In this document: positions 56,684-64,000 of the stretch, piece after piece
How the letters are laid out: every line of letters starts with the position of its first letter
How positions within the stretch are numbered: the first letter of the stretch is position 1
The notes under the pieces: model-generated
Databases searched by the model: none
The model's input: only the letters and a program-made list of their open reading frames with translations
Told to the model about the DNA's origin: nothing
Made by a program: the position numbers and the translations under genes
Source: Bacteroidota bacterium
Lineage (GTDB): Bacteria > Bacteroidota > Bacteroidia > Chitinophagales > Chitinophagaceae
Assembly (NCBI GenBank): GCA_016711825.1
Contig: JADJSG010000005.1
Span: 372,001-436,000 of the forward strand
DNA length: 64,000 bases
Direction of reading: 5' to 3'

Positions 56684-57700
56684 ATGAAAGAAGTAAATGA
56701 CATATTAATACAGTTACAAAACGGAAAGACAAAACCGGTTTATATTTTCGATGGAGAAGAACCATTTTATATAGACGCTTTGGTAGAAGCATTTGAAAAT
56801 ACCTTTTTACAACCTCATGAAAAAGATTTTAATTTTAGGGTATTTTTTGGGAAAGATGCCTTGTGGAATGATATTGTCAATGAGTGTAGAAGTTTCCCCG
56901 TATTTGCCAGCAAGCGTTTAGTGATATTGAAAGAAGCTTCGCAACTGAAAGATTTTGAACAGCTCGAAAATTATTTGAAAAGTCCTGCTGAAAGCACTTT
57001 ACTGGTGATTGCATACAAATATAAAAAGGTAGATGGCAGAGGCTCTTTAGGCAAATACATAAAATCAGCAACGGCAAAATCACATATTGAGTATGTAACT
57101 TTTGATAAAATAAAAGATGCAAAACTGCAAGATTGGATTTTGCAATATACCATCAAACACAATATTAAATTGAGTGCCACAAATGCTGCTTTATTGGCAA
57201 CATACTTGGGCAATGACTTACAAAAAATAGCCAATGAATTAGAAAAAGTAAGTATCAATATTAAAGAAGGGGAAGAAATAACAGAAGAGCTCATCGAAAA
57301 ATATATTGGCATCAGTAAAGAATACAATGTGTTTCAGTTTCCGAAAGCAATCATTGAACGCAATACTGTGTTAACTTACAAAATTGTAGCGTATTATATC
57401 GCTAATCCGAAAGAAGCGCCTATGGTTGTTATTACTGCTATGTTGTATAACGAGTTTTGTAAATTGTATAAATATCATTATGCCAAAAACTTACCTCAAG
57501 CAGAAGCGGCAAAAGCCATTGGCATAGCCCCCTTTTTTATAAAAGAATATCAACAGGCAGCCCAGGTATATAATTTAACCCAAACAAAAAAAGCCATTGG
57601 TCTGCTGTACAAATATAACCTACATAGCATAGGTGTAGATATTGCCGATAATAATATGACGATGCTAAAAGAATTATCTTTTAAACTATTATCTTTATAA
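56684..57700 (+). CDS. holA: DNA polymerase III subunit delta
   Basis: 338 residues from ATG 56684; the frame opens at a TTG at 56666 that adds six residues. The HolA fold shows as PVYIFDGEEPFYIDALVEAF at the N-terminus, RLVILKEASQLKDFEQL, GDGRG-like and LGNDLQKIANELEKV. It opens the beta clamp in the clamp loader. The operon layout exonuclease-holA is plausible for replication or repair. Confidence 0.92.
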   Translation: MKEVNDILIQLQNGKTKPVYIFDGEEPFYIDALVEAFENTFLQPHEKDFNFRVFFGKDALWNDIVNECRSFPVFASKRLVILKEASQLKDFEQLENYLKSPAESTLLVIAYKYKKVDGRGSLGKYIKSATAKSHIEYVTFDKIKDAKLQDWILQYTIKHNIKLSATNAALLATYLGNDLQKIANELEKVSINIKEGEEITEELIEKYIGISKEYNVFQFPKAIIERNTVLTYKIVAYYIANPKEAPMVVITAMLYNEFCKLYKYHYAKNLPQAEAAKAIGIAPFFIKEYQQAAQVYNLTQTKKAIGLLYKYNLHSIGVDIADNNMTMLKELSFKLLSL

Positions 57701-57710
57701 AAATCATTTT

Positions 57711-58199
57711 ATGCATACAAAATTTTTCACTGTTTTTCTTCTTACTTGTTTTTTTTCGCATGACTCTTTTTCGGCAAAAAAAAGAAAATCGCATGCCAAG
57801 GAAATCGTGACTTACCAAAGTGGATTTTATTCATTTGTTCATAATAATATTCGCACCGTTGGCAATATATACGAACTAAAAATCAATGTGCATGCCAACA
57901 ATGTAAGTATTGATTCGGTGTGGTTTGGGGCTACTCCTGTGCCTTGCGATGTGTATGAAACACGCACCTTACAACGAGTGGCATCGCCTGTATTGAAAGG
58001 ACAGTATCTGGTAAAAGCCAATCGAAACTTATATGAAAATTTTTATAGAAATATTGATTCTACTTTTGCCTATAATCTATTTGTACCTCCTTTTCCATTT
58101 AAAGGTGATTTAGTGATTATGTATTCTTATCAAGGCAAAAAGTATTACAAAGTGATCAACAATGTAGAAGAGCGTGCGCAAAAGCAAATGCGAGAATAA
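57711..58199 (+). CDS. Exported protein of unknown function
   Basis: 162 residues with a signal peptide (ending HDSFSAK). The mature part has alternating strands (YELKINVHANNVSIDSVWFG; LVIMYSYQGKKYYKVINN) like a small beta-sandwich. No family recognised. It starts 10 bases after holA and may be its third operon member; convergent with the TonB-like gene. Confidence 0.68.
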   Translation: MHTKFFTVFLLTCFFSHDSFSAKKRKSHAKEIVTYQSGFYSFVHNNIRTVGNIYELKINVHANNVSIDSVWFGATPVPCDVYETRTLQRVASPVLKGQYLVKANRNLYENFYRNIDSTFAYNLFVPPFPFKGDLVIMYSYQGKKYYKVINNVEERAQKQMRE

Positions 58200-58202
58200 G
58201 GT

Positions 58203-58634
58203 CTATTTTAATGAAAAGGTGATTGGAATCACTAAATCTACTTTTACATTTTTACCCTTTTTGATACCGGGCTTCCAAGGAGGCATTAATGTTACAATCC
58301 GTAGTGCTTCGTTTTCCATTGCTTTCTTTTCTTCTACAAAATCTAATTCGTGATTATAATTGACATGTACCACTTGAGCATCACCTACTTTGCCTAACTC
58401 ATCCACTACATAACTAATAACTATTTTTCCTTCAATTGCATGTGTAAATGCACTCGTTGGATATTGTAAATTTTTTTGAATAAAACTTATTAATGAATCT
58501 TCACCTCCTGGAAATGAAGGCAATTGATCTTCTAAATCAACCTTGTTTGAATTGTTGTTTTTGTTTTGTGTATAGGAAATATGTGTAATTAATATAAATG
58601 TAAGCGTAAATAAAAATGACAATAATGACTTCAT
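58203..58634 (-). CDS. Periplasmic TonB C-terminal domain protein
   Basis: 143 residues from ATG 58634, giving a clean signal peptide; an in-frame ATG at 58655 adds seven residues. The mature part is one TonB C-terminal domain: SFPGGEDSLISFIQKNLQYP, EGKIVISYVVDELGKVGDAQ and MPPWKPGIKKGKNVKVD. It has no transmembrane anchor and no Pro-rich spacer, so it is not a full TonB. A lone domain of this type is common in Bacteroidota; its partner is unknown. Confidence 0.87.
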   Translation of the reverse strand: MKSLLSFLFTLTFILITHISYTQNKNNNSNKVDLEDQLPSFPGGEDSLISFIQKNLQYPTSAFTHAIEGKIVISYVVDELGKVGDAQVVHVNYNHELDFVEEKKAMENEALRIVTLMPPWKPGIKKGKNVKVDLVIPITFSLK

Positions 58635-58919
58635 GCGGATTGTTTTATTTTTCAAATTCTGTAAAAGGTATCTCTAAATGTTTATTATGACTGACACCCC
58701 GTTTTTCATTGTGTAATTTAGTCCAAAATAGATTTAAAACATCTGATTTTATATACTTTATTTTATAAGATTGTTCCTCTGACAAATTCGTTCAAAATCA
58801 TTGGTAGTTGCAATTAGTATCGGAAGCCCTTTTTTTTTCGTTTATATGTTATGTTTAAGCATTACACTGATATTTTTCAGATTCATTTAAATACATTTGC
58901 TAAGTGTGGTTGTTCCCAA

Positions 58920-59105
58920 TTAGTCAACATTCTTTATACCCCAAAGTGTGTCTGTTGATTGAATATGTTGCAGGGTATCATCCTGAACTTTTGGGTAAGT
59001 TCGCATTTTTATACTGAATACTTTTATAATCATCAATACATTAAAATAAGTACCATTTGATTGGGTAGGCTTTTTAGTAATAAAACGATAAATTCCTACT
59101 TTAGC
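58920..59105 (-). pseudogene. Possible gene remnant or short unannotated frame
   Basis: The minus-strand frame closed by TAA at 58920-58922 stays open for about 61 codons up to a TAG at about 59108. It has protein-like content (GIYRFITKKPTQSNGTYFNV, then MRTYPKVQDD and QSTDTLWGIKNVD). The only ATG, at 59033, gives 37 residues. No family recognised; it may be the tail of a decayed gene or chance. Confidence 0.25.
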
Positions 59106-59164
59106 CTATAGATATTAAAGCGTTAATCGCTCAAGTAAATAATTTATATATTTAGTATTCATCG

Positions 59165-59172
59165 TAAATTTG
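59165..59172 (+). promoter_or_regulatory. -7 box (TAAATTTG) for the IscA-type gene
   Basis: A perfect TAnnTTTG match 22 nt before the ATG at 59195. Confidence 0.5.
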
Positions 59173-59194
59173 CACTTAGTAAAATTATACACTC

Positions 59195-59542
59195 ATGGAA
59201 ACTGCATTAGAAAATAGTATTTATATCAGCGATAAAGCAAAAGCAAAAGTTGAACAATTAATCAATGATGCTGGATTAGACGATACCCATTTTTTACGGG
59301 TAAGTGTAGTCGGGGGTGGTTGTAGCGGTTTGAGTTATAAGCTTGATTTTGACAATGAAGTAAAACCGATGGATCAAACTTTTGAAGATAAAGGCATCAA
59401 ATTAGTCACTGACTTAAAAAGTTTTTTATACCTCGTGAATACCGAACTCGATTTTAGTGATGGGCTCAATGGTAAAGGTTTCAACTTTGTAAATCCCAAT
59501 GCCAGCAGAAGCTGTGGATGTGGTGAAAGTTTTGCTGTTTAA
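59195..59542 (+). CDS. IscA/ErpA/SufA-family iron-sulfur cluster carrier
   Basis: 115 residues, HesB domain. The three cluster-binding cysteines are present: SVVGGGCSGLSYKL and the C-terminal SRSCGCGESFAV (CGCG). A-type carriers receive [Fe-S] clusters from the scaffold and deliver them to apo-proteins such as IspG. There are no other isc/suf genes in view. The PH-domain gene follows 21 bases later. Confidence 0.95.
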   Translation: METALENSIYISDKAKAKVEQLINDAGLDDTHFLRVSVVGGGCSGLSYKLDFDNEVKPMDQTFEDKGIKLVTDLKSFLYLVNTELDFSDGLNGKGFNFVNPNASRSCGCGESFAV

Positions 59543-59563
59543 TTTTTTTTAAATTCCTTTTTT

Positions 59564-60046
59564 ATGCGTTTTAATGCGTCTTTAGATAAGCTAAGTAAAC
59601 TTGTAACTGCAATCATTGCAATTACGAGTCTGGTATTGATTGTAGTTGGTGTCATCAAAATGCAAGAGGACGCTCAATTGTTGATTTTTCCCATATCCTT
59701 ATTATCAGTCACTTTATTTATTACCTTTTTGTATGCTCCCTTAGGATATGAAATTAATCCACAAAACATCAGCATCATCAGAAGGGTGAATTCTTTTGTG
59801 ATTCCTCGAAGTGAAATACTATCCATTGAACCCTTGAGTGATGATGAGATGGGGAGGGCCTGGCGACTTTTTGGCAATGGAGGCATGTTTGGTTATACAG
59901 GCTGGTTTAGCTCCTCTAAGCAAGGAAGAATGCGATGGTTTGTGAGTCAACGAAAAAACTATATTGCCATTACTTTACAAAATCATAAAAAATACATTGT
60001 TAGTCCTGATGATGTGGATGGCTTTATGCAGGCCATGCAATACTAA
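59564..60046 (+). CDS. PH-like (bacterial PH/DUF304) membrane protein
   Basis: 160 residues. Two transmembrane helices near the N-terminus (about 10-32 and 37-56), then a PH-like domain: IRRVNSFVIPRSEILSIEPL, GNGGMFGYTGWFSSSKQGRM and NYIAITLQNHKKYIVSPDDV. This matches bacterial PH-domain proteins of unknown function. It is probably co-transcribed with the IscA-type gene. Role unknown. Confidence 0.8.
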   Translation: MRFNASLDKLSKLVTAIIAITSLVLIVVGVIKMQEDAQLLIFPISLLSVTLFITFLYAPLGYEINPQNISIIRRVNSFVIPRSEILSIEPLSDDEMGRAWRLFGNGGMFGYTGWFSSSKQGRMRWFVSQRKNYIAITLQNHKKYIVSPDDVDGFMQAMQY

Positions 60047-60110
60047 TGACATGTATAAAAATGGGTGATTTGATGTTTGTTTAAAAGCAAAACGATGGCA
60101 TTACATATCC

Positions 60111-60746
60111 TTAGGGTATAAACATGACGTTTCGGCGTACTGTATAGGCATGATAAAAATAGAGACAAGCGATACTTTTATAGGGACTAAATTGGGCAAT
60201 ATAATTTTTGGCTGTTTCATTATCAATTTTCTTTCCATCAAATATCTCATAAGCAATACTATTGATGAGTGCCACATCAAAATCGGGATAAATATCCATA
60301 CGATTGAGTGCTATTAGAATATACACATTGGCTGTCCAATGTCCGATACCTTTAAGCGACATCAACATTTCTTTAGCTGATTCGTTATTCATTTTTTTTA
60401 GCGAATTAAAAAAATCAGGTTGCTGTAATACTCTTTCAGCAAGCAAAGTCAGGTAACGGGCTTTTTGTTTGGTAACCCCGCAATTTCTGTATTCTACTTC
60501 AGTAAGTGTAGATAAACGAATGGGTGTAATGGTTTCGCAAAATTGATTGAGTTTTTCATAGCTGGAGCGGGCTGAAGCCAAAGAAACTTGCTGTTCGAGA
60601 ATGGTTTTACACAGGGATTCAAAATGATTTGCACGTTTCCAAAAAGGCGGATAGCCAAACTGACTATGTATATTCGATATGATAGCATGCTGCTGTTGCA
60701 AAGCATCACAATGCGTTTTAAAAGTATTTTTCGAGTAAGTCTTCAA
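60111..60746 (-). CDS. AlkA-like DNA-3-methyladenine glycosylase (HhH-GPD)
   Basis: 211 residues. Helix-hairpin-helix motif LMSLKGIGHWTANVYILIA followed by YPDFDVALINSIAYE, whose Asp is the catalytic position (GPD). ILEQQVSLASARSSYEKLNQ is the conserved helix of the family. It removes alkylated bases in base-excision repair. It lacks the N-terminal domain of E. coli AlkA, as is usual in short homologues. Confidence 0.9.
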   Translation of the reverse strand: MKTYSKNTFKTHCDALQQQHAIISNIHSQFGYPPFWKRANHFESLCKTILEQQVSLASARSSYEKLNQFCETITPIRLSTLTEVEYRNCGVTKQKARYLTLLAERVLQQPDFFNSLKKMNNESAKEMLMSLKGIGHWTANVYILIALNRMDIYPDFDVALINSIAYEIFDGKKIDNETAKNYIAQFSPYKSIACLYFYHAYTVRRNVMFIP

Positions 60747-60755
60747 AGAAATACA

Positions 60756-61711
60756 CTAGTTGTTTGGCAATAAAATAGTATAGGTTCTGCCTTTGGTATT
60801 GCTCAGTGAACTGCTTCTTATCCAAGGATTAAGCATACGAATGGTTTTGTAATCGGTGCCTTTACTTTTGGCATAAGCCACCAAATTGCCTACACCACTA
60901 CTGATTGTTTCTCTACGCAAATTTAAAGGGTGATAAATGACATCATCCGTTAATCTAAATCCAAAACGATCTTGGTTATCCAGTATATATTTCAATGCAG
61001 CTATTCTAAATATATAACGCATAGTTTCTTCAGGTAAGAGTATTTTATAAAAACTACTTTCTCCTTGTGTAGTCATCGCACCATTGTATCCACCCATGCC
61101 ACAGTTGTAGGAAGCCGCGGCTGCGGTCCAATTCCCAAATTTGGCATAAGCTTGTTTCAAATATTTACAAGCCGCATCAGTTGATTTTATTGGGTCGTAT
61201 CTTTCATCAACTTCATGATCGATATATAATCCAAAAGAAGGTGCAGTACCATTCATAAATTGCCAAAACCAACGGCCCCTGCTTTTGATATTTGATTTTG
61301 CAGGGCACTTTCTGCCACACATAAATATTTAAAATCATCGGGAACGCCATTTGCCTTGAGACGTTCTTCTATCATTTTCATCCATCGGCCCATTTGCTTG
61401 ATGATATAAGAGGTACTCCCTTGCATATAGGTATTTACTAATAATTCTCTATCAAAACGTTCACGCACATCCCAAATTTCCAAAGGCATTTTTTCACCAA
61501 ACAAAGTAAATGATTTGGGTACTTCAGGCGCCATTACATTGATCGGTGTATAGCTTCCTCTTCGGATAGTGGTCACTGTTTGCTCGGGGGCTTCTTTTAC
61601 ATTGCTTTCCTCTTCTTTTTCGGTTTTAAAATAACGGGGATTATTATAAGTTTGGGCATTGATACTGCAACTCAGTAAGCTAAATAAAACAAGGAAAATA
61701 ATTTTTTGCAT
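60756..61711 (-). pseudogene. MltD-like lytic transglycosylase with LysM, split by a 1-base frameshift
   Basis: Two overlapping pieces (61711-61253 and 61322-60756) make one ~318-residue protein. It has a signal peptide ending SCSINAQT, an SLT domain with the catalytic Glu in YLCVAESALQNQISKAGAVGF then WQFMNGTAPSFGL, NWTAAAASYNCGMGGYNG, and a C-terminal LysM-like NLVAYAKSKGTDYKTIRML. The break is a run of four A on the plus strand (61265-61268); five would restore the frame exactly at GF-WQF. A sequencing error is more likely than decay, because both halves are intact. Confidence 0.85.
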
Positions 61712-61750
61712 GGGTAATGAATTAATAAGGTTATGAAAGGGAATTAAAAA

Positions 61751-62266
61751 TTAAAGCACGTGACCTATTTTCTTTTTATAAATGGGAACGGTACTACAAG
61801 GCTCTCCATACATGATACTTTTAGCAACGGGTCTGAGCTTAAATGTAATAGCTGCATAGGCTTCATTGGGAATAGGTATTTCGCCACATCCTTTGATTAC
61901 GATGCGTTGATCAATATATGGGTTGGTATCGAGTTGTTGTATATTATAAAGCATCATTTGTTTGCCTGCTTCTGCTTCGTTTCCCATTACAGCTTGTATG
62001 GCCACTGATTGTAAATAACTCATCACCAGCATATAAGCCCATACAGGAATAATTGCATCTGCGGTGCAGGTTACAACCACATTTTTATCTTTATATTGAT
62101 GCCAGTCATGGCTAAGCAGCGCTGCCCTGAAGTCTTTTTCCTTTAATATAAGTTCCATAAACAAAAAAGGCTTGAGGTCAAAAACCATCATTTGTTGAGG
62201 CAAAAAAGTCTCTAAATTGATAGTGATTAAGCTACTTTCTGCCACTTTGTTTACAATAGGATCCAT
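61751..62266 (-). CDS. DUF2480 family protein
   Basis: 171 residues from ATG 62266 (MDPIVNKVAESSLITINLE). The frame runs further up to 62281, but that start would lie within or before the promoter box at 62271-62278. Recognised as the DUF2480 family by VFDLKPFLFMELILKEKDFR, SHDWHQYKDKNVVVTCTADA and PVWAYMLVMSYLQ. The function is not known. The -7 box ends 4 nt before the ATG, so the mRNA is predicted to be leaderless. Confidence 0.88.
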   Translation of the reverse strand: MDPIVNKVAESSLITINLETFLPQQMMVFDLKPFLFMELILKEKDFRAALLSHDWHQYKDKNVVVTCTADAIIPVWAYMLVMSYLQSVAIQAVMGNEAEAGKQMMLYNIQQLDTNPYIDQRIVIKGCGEIPIPNEAYAAITFKLRPVAKSIMYGEPCSTVPIYKKKIGHVL

Positions 62267-62270
62267 ATAG

Positions 62271-62278
62271 CAAAAGTA
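62271..62278 (-). promoter_or_regulatory. -7 box (TACTTTTG) placed 4 nt before the DUF2480 gene
   Basis: On the minus strand TACTTTTG is followed by CTAT and then the ATG at 62266. It helps to decide the start codon. Confidence 0.55.
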
Positions 62279-62383
62279 CATTTTTTATAGGTTCATGAAG
62301 TTAATGTTTATAAAAAATAGTTGAGTACTGATTTTGTAATAGACTCTTTCTTATGATGAAATTTATACTGTATAATCTGGCAT

Positions 62384-62416
62384 AAAAAAAGCCGCTCACA
62401 AAGTGAACGGCTTTTT
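62384..62416. terminator. Strong terminator after the T9SS gene (minus strand)
   Basis: AAAAAGCCGCTCAC pairs with GTGAACGGCTTTTT over the 3-nt loop AAA, with one mismatch. It lies 18 bases after the stop at 62434, and because it has A-runs on one side and T-runs on the other it could work in both directions. Confidence 0.85.
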
Positions 62417-62433
62417 GCATAAAGGATATATAC

Positions 62434-64000
62434 TTATTGCTTATTAATACGTAATACTTCGCCATTATTTAACTTGAGTAAATAAATGCCTGAAGCATAA
62501 TTTTCAAGACTGATATTGACAGTATTGTATTTAATATTTATTGATTTCAATACCACACCTCTGCTGTCAATCAATTGGGCCGTGCTACCTAACAATGATG
62601 GGTCACCAATGCTAAGGGTTACCATGGCTTTTGCAGGATTTGGGTATAAGCTTGATTTAATGCTGGCAACTGACTGGTTTTTGATGCTCACGATATTTGA
62701 ATACTTATGTTTTCCATCTACATCGATCATTTTTAATCGATAATAAATCACATTATTTGAAATCCAAATGCCATTGTCTCTTTGGAGATAGCTATGGTCA
62801 CCTTTTCCATTGGCCATAATAGTATATCCTTTTTTAAAGTTCACACCATCAGTAGCGTATTCAAGTTCAAACAATTGGGTATTCACTTCGTTGGCTGTTT
62901 GCCAAGTCAATAGGTTATAGCCATCATGTTGTTTGCCTGTAAACGATAATAACTCTAATGGCAAAGCGGTACAAGGGGTACATTCGGCATTGCTGTTGAT
63001 ATTAATATCATCTAATCTGAAGCCTGTAGAGCTTACTGAATTATCTGAAGCCATTACCCAGCGAACTTGTACATTTTGACCTAAAGCAGCAGCTGGCAAT
63101 AAAACAGTTGTTGGTGTAAAGATGGCTGAAGTACCTGTCCATGCTGATCTGCCAGCAAGGGTGGTAGTTGCTGCTCCTGAAATGGTTCCATTGTATCCAC
63201 CAATGGTAAATGAACCGCCTGCAGCAAGGATATCAGTCCAGGCACCCGCACCAATTTTGATTTCAAAAACAGCTCCATCAAAAGTATTTTCGGTAGTGAA
63301 TGCTTTTTCGAATGTGATGGTAGCTTGTGCGCTTTGTACAGCAAACACAGGACTTTCGAGTGCTGTTGTTTGTTGGGTAGCTGGGTCATTTGCAAATGCA
63401 GTATTGGGTGCTGAATTTGGATTGGTAGTAGAGCTCACCCAGTTGATGCCCGTTCCAAATAGTTGGTTTTGGGTCCAGCCTACAGGTAATGCAGGTACAA
63501 CCAAAGCATCAAAATTTTCACTTATTGCTGGTATCAATGATAATGAACCTACGCTAAATACCTTTGATAGGGTACCCATATTGGTTACGCCATCTACAAG
63601 ATCCCAAGTAAGGGTAATGGTTTCGCCACAGTTCACTGTATTATTTACAAAAATGAAAACGGATTACTTACTGTATTTCCAGGATTAATTGCCCCATAGT
63701 TTTGGGGTGCCGATGGAAATACCACGCCTGCATTGGTTTGCAAGGTCGCTGTTAAATTTGTTGTAGCCAAAGTACCAATATTGGTAATGGGTAATGAAAC
63801 AGTGATATGGTCTTGCGGGTCAAGTACTAAACCTGCACCACAAGCTTCTGCAGTTACCACAGCACCTGTTGAAGAAGCCACTGGCATTAATTGTTCATTC
63901 ACATTCGTTACTATTAAAGCAAAGTCCTGGTCTAAGGGGTTTCCGTTGTTTGGCACGCCATCACCCGCGATATTAGTGGCTTTCACTTTTACAAAAATGT
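62434..64000 (-). pseudogene. C-terminal part of a large T9SS type A protein, split by a 1-base frameshift
   Basis: The gene enters from the right edge (open to base 64000). Two pieces are visible: upstream of 63645 it ends in NPGNTVSNPFSFL, and from 63636 it resumes VNCGETITLTWDLVDG. Inserting one A into the run of five A on the plus strand (63649-63653) joins them. It carries a stretch like NNGNPLDQDFALIVTNVNE, seen near the ends of secreted subtilases, a CARDB/jelly-roll-like part and a sorting domain beginning SLYPNPAKAMVT. The catalytic part, if any, lies beyond the window. Confidence 0.82.

Larger units (their letters stand above)
58656..59194. other. 539-bp gap with a possible gene remnant
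   Basis: Contains an open minus-strand frame at 58920-59105 (see next entry) and the erpA/iscA-type promoter box at 59165. Otherwise AT-rich without clear features. Confidence 0.45.

Noticed and set aside
63122..63688. 188-residue plus-strand open frame
   Set aside because: It lies wholly antisense to the T9SS gene, whose sorting domain and repeats are clear; the frame is a shadow of that coding sequence.

Overview
The window is chromosomal DNA from a low-GC member of the Bacteroidota, probably the Chitinophagales/Sphingobacteria side. Evidence: seven secreted proteins end in type IX secretion (T9SS) sorting domains (six type A, one type B/CHU_C); there are LytS/LytTR pairs, a FISUMP-domain protein and the long form of IspG; and -7 promoter elements of the form TAnnTTTG are frequent. 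The species cannot be named from this sequence. I see no rRNA, tRNA, CRISPR array, transposase or phage gene.

Layout. 0-7 kb: tail of a LytS-type kinase with its LytTR regulator, an aminotransferase plus GT39-like membrane protein operon, a gamma-carbonic anhydrase and a kelch-type T9SS cargo. 7-20 kb: accessory, AT-rich and gappy. It holds an unknown secreted protein, a tandemly duplicated lipoprotein, a FISUMP protein, an HpaI-type aldolase, a DUF4143 ATPase behind a double inverted-repeat operator, and a cassette of four overlapping minus-strand genes (unknown protein, membrane protein, histidine kinase, NarL-type regulator) divergent from a large secreted/outer-membrane protein. Two direct copies of a hairpin-rich repeat of about 207 bp bracket this cassette. 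20-29 kb: lysA, a ParE-type toxin-antitoxin pair, a frameshifted beta-propeller T9SS protein, ispG with an in-frame 21-bp repeat insertion, an M3 oligopeptidase and a second LytS/LytTR pair.

30-38 kb is an aromatic catabolism block on one strand: paaABCD (phenylacetyl-CoA epoxidase), homogentisate dioxygenase, a 2-Cys peroxiredoxin, 4-hydroxyphenylpyruvate dioxygenase, kynurenine 3-monooxygenase and tryptophan 2,3-dioxygenase. Together these would start the oxygen-dependent breakdown of Phe, Tyr and Trp. No paaE, kynureninase or fumarylacetoacetase lies in view. 38-64 kb is mostly housekeeping (rsgA, fluoride channel, deoC, OsmC, ddl-PASTA operon, rpiB, holA, IscA-type protein, AlkA-like glycosylase, MltD-like transglycosylase, DUF2480) interspersed with T9SS cargo proteins.

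Two cross-cutting patterns stand out. First, several -7 boxes end exactly 4 nt before the start codon (lysA, ispG, DUF2480, crcB), which predicts leaderless mRNAs; others sit 16-22 nt upstream. Second, three genes are broken by one-base losses in homopolymers (near 23255, 61265 and 63650). This looks more like sequencing or assembly error than decay.
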